Source of the DNA: Dermatophagoides farinae
Lineage: Eukaryota > Arthropoda > Arachnida > Sarcoptiformes > Pyroglyphidae
NCBI RefSeq assembly: GCF_024713945.1
Contig: NC_134682.1
Span: 4,007,001 to 4,071,000, forward strand
Direction of reading: 5' to 3'
Length of the DNA: 64,000 nucleotides
Shown in pieces: positions 62,645 through 64,000 of the stretch. Under the pieces are notes generated by a model. That model saw nothing but the letters and a program-made list of their open reading frames with translations, was not told where the DNA came from and searched no databases. A program made the position numbers and the translations under genes. How positions within the stretch are numbered: position 1 is the first letter of the stretch; the number at the start of each line of letters is the position of its first letter.

Positions 62645-64000
62645 TCATTTTTTACGTATAGATCGTTCCAGAAGATTTTGTTCAGTTCGATCTTGTTCGG
62701 AACGATAATGAGAATAACGTTCTAATGGGTAAGTGGTCGTATCGTCTTCGATTTGGTCATCATCATCCACATCATCAATTTCATCATCAGAATCAATCGG
62801 CCGATTTGATGAGTCAGATCGATTCATAGCCATTGTTTTACTTTGTACATATTCCAATTTAGTATCAATTTGTTTTACATAATTTTTTGCTGGTGGTTCA
62901 ATCTTTCGAATCATCTCATTGGTTTCTATATTCAATAAACGAGATCGAGATTAGAATAAAGGTCACTAAATCTCAACATCATGGTTTCATCATCATACTT
63001 ATCATCCATTTACGAAGAAAAGCTATTTCATCTGAATTTCCATCGAATAATATACGTAAATATCTATCAAAAAACAATAATACATTACATTCAATCAAAT
63101 TGCAATAAAATGACTGCCCAACTTACTCGTCCATTGATTCATTAAATTTATCGGCTGCATATATGATGGCCAACAACGCAAGCTGTGATGGTGGTGTGAA
63201 AAAAAAATTCAATTATTAAAAAACCAATCTACTTAATAATAATTACCTGATTCGGACAGAGAAGAAAAAAAGCATCGGTAAGAAAACATTGATCAATAAA
63301 TGTATCGATATGTTGTCGATAACGTTCCGGATCTCGGCACGATGGACAACGGGTCTAATCATCGGGTTTTTTTCATTTTTAAAAAAATTCACCATTTAAA
63401 AAAAAATTGTTTGGTTTACCTTGATATCGATAAGAAATCCTTCGATCGATCGATATGGATGCCAAATGATCAGCTGATAATTGATTTTAAGTAACAATAA
63501 TAGTTCATTGTTCAATACAATATCGGCCGCTTTTTCACGATCACCTTTAACATTTTTAACAAATTGATCCATTGTAACATTGAATTCTTCAATTTTGGCA
63601 GCTAAATATACACATGTAACAATCAAATGTTTTGGATGATGTTCCATTACAGAATTATTGAGATAGAAACGTTTAAAATATTGTATTGATGTACTCTATA
63701 TCAAATGAATAAAACGATATTTTAATGAATATGAAAAAAGATTCGATAATATAATCCAATGATTTACCGTCACATATTTAGGCATAGGTGGATTGAATCG
63801 ACGGCAAAAATCTCTCAATAAACTTAGATAAAAATTAACCAAAGCTATCTCTTCGGCAAGTGTTAGAAAATGTTTATGAGCTTCATCTGGCTGTAAACAG
63901 AATTTGTTTTAACAAAAAATCAATTTAAATGGATTCAAATCTTTTTTGATTTTCTTACCTTCACATTAAGCCAGGTAATATTGTCTTGAATAAAACGATG
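62645..64000 (-). CDS. CCNH: cyclin H (partial, N-terminus beyond the window)
   Basis: Regulatory subunit of the CDK-activating kinase (CDK7-cyclin H-MAT1), also part of TFIIH. Exons seen are 64000-63959 (continuing outside), 63890-63768, 63695-63420, 63354-63247, 63182-63127, 63063-62999 and 62925-62645, all in phase. The first cyclin box contains LLRDFCRRFNPPMPKYV, YFKRFYLNNSVMEHHPK and TCVYLAAKIEEFNV. KINYQLIIWHPYRSIEGFLI follows, the cyclin H hallmark (human '[20 protein letters not shown]'). The second box holds TDAFFLLCPNQLALLAIIYA. A C-terminal helix (EMIRKIEPPAKNYVKQIDTK) is followed by an acidic Asp-rich tail ending RSIRKK. The tail is longer and more acidic than in vertebrates. The first exon and start codon are not in the window. 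Confidence 0.92.

Overview
The window is nuclear DNA of a small-genome arthropod. It is A/T-rich, full of poly-A/T runs, (CA)n, (GA)n and ATG/CAT trinucleotide repeats, with compact genes, short GTAAGT-type introns (mostly 50-150 bp) and animal proteins throughout. Divergent chemoreceptors, a GM2-activator-like secreted protein, a clip-domain protease and a Pelle/IRAK kinase suggest an acariform (astigmatid) mite. That placement is an inference from protein content and no species is claimed.

Left part (1-17 kb): PRMT5 and a fungal-type (MTD1-like) NAD-dependent methylenetetrahydrofolate dehydrogenase lie in tandem on the minus strand. They are followed by a Cys-loop anion-channel subunit, a glycine-rich secreted protein with a clear TATA box, and a single-exon gustatory-receptor-like 7TM protein. 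Between them are long simple-repeat intergenic tracts.

Middle (17-38 kb): two related C2H2 zinc-finger genes stand head to head. Next comes a decayed Helitron (about 20404-21769) with recognisable termini and a PIF1-like helicase remnant, then a GM2-activator-like gene, a 4 kb gene-free tract, a GMC oxidoreductase and a TSSK-like kinase. A tandem pair of chemoreceptor genes follows; one copy is frameshifted, and the pair shares a 268 bp stretch of 100% identity that looks like gene conversion. A cysteine-rich hemolymph-type secreted protein and an orphan acidic/coiled-coil protein close this part.

Right part (38-64 kb): DNA polymerase theta (whole, but with one apparent 1-bp frameshift), an NHA/SLC9B-type cation/proton antiporter with an altered Asp-Asp motif, an orphan membrane protein, RPA3, a clip-domain trypsin-like protease, an orphan Ser-rich protein, CUL1, a second orphan membrane protein, an IRAK4/Pelle-like death-domain kinase, and cyclin H running off the right edge.

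The genes are mostly unrelated neighbours. The themes are genome maintenance and cell cycle (POLQ, RPA3, CUL1, CCNH, PRMT5), innate immunity and secretion (IRAK/Pelle, clip protease, hemolymph-type protein), and chemosensation (three GR-like genes). No defence island or operon-like system is visible. The most unusual items are the MTD1-type enzyme, the Helitron, the chemoreceptor conversion tract, and substitutions at normally invariant residues in the antiporter, polymerase theta and both kinases.
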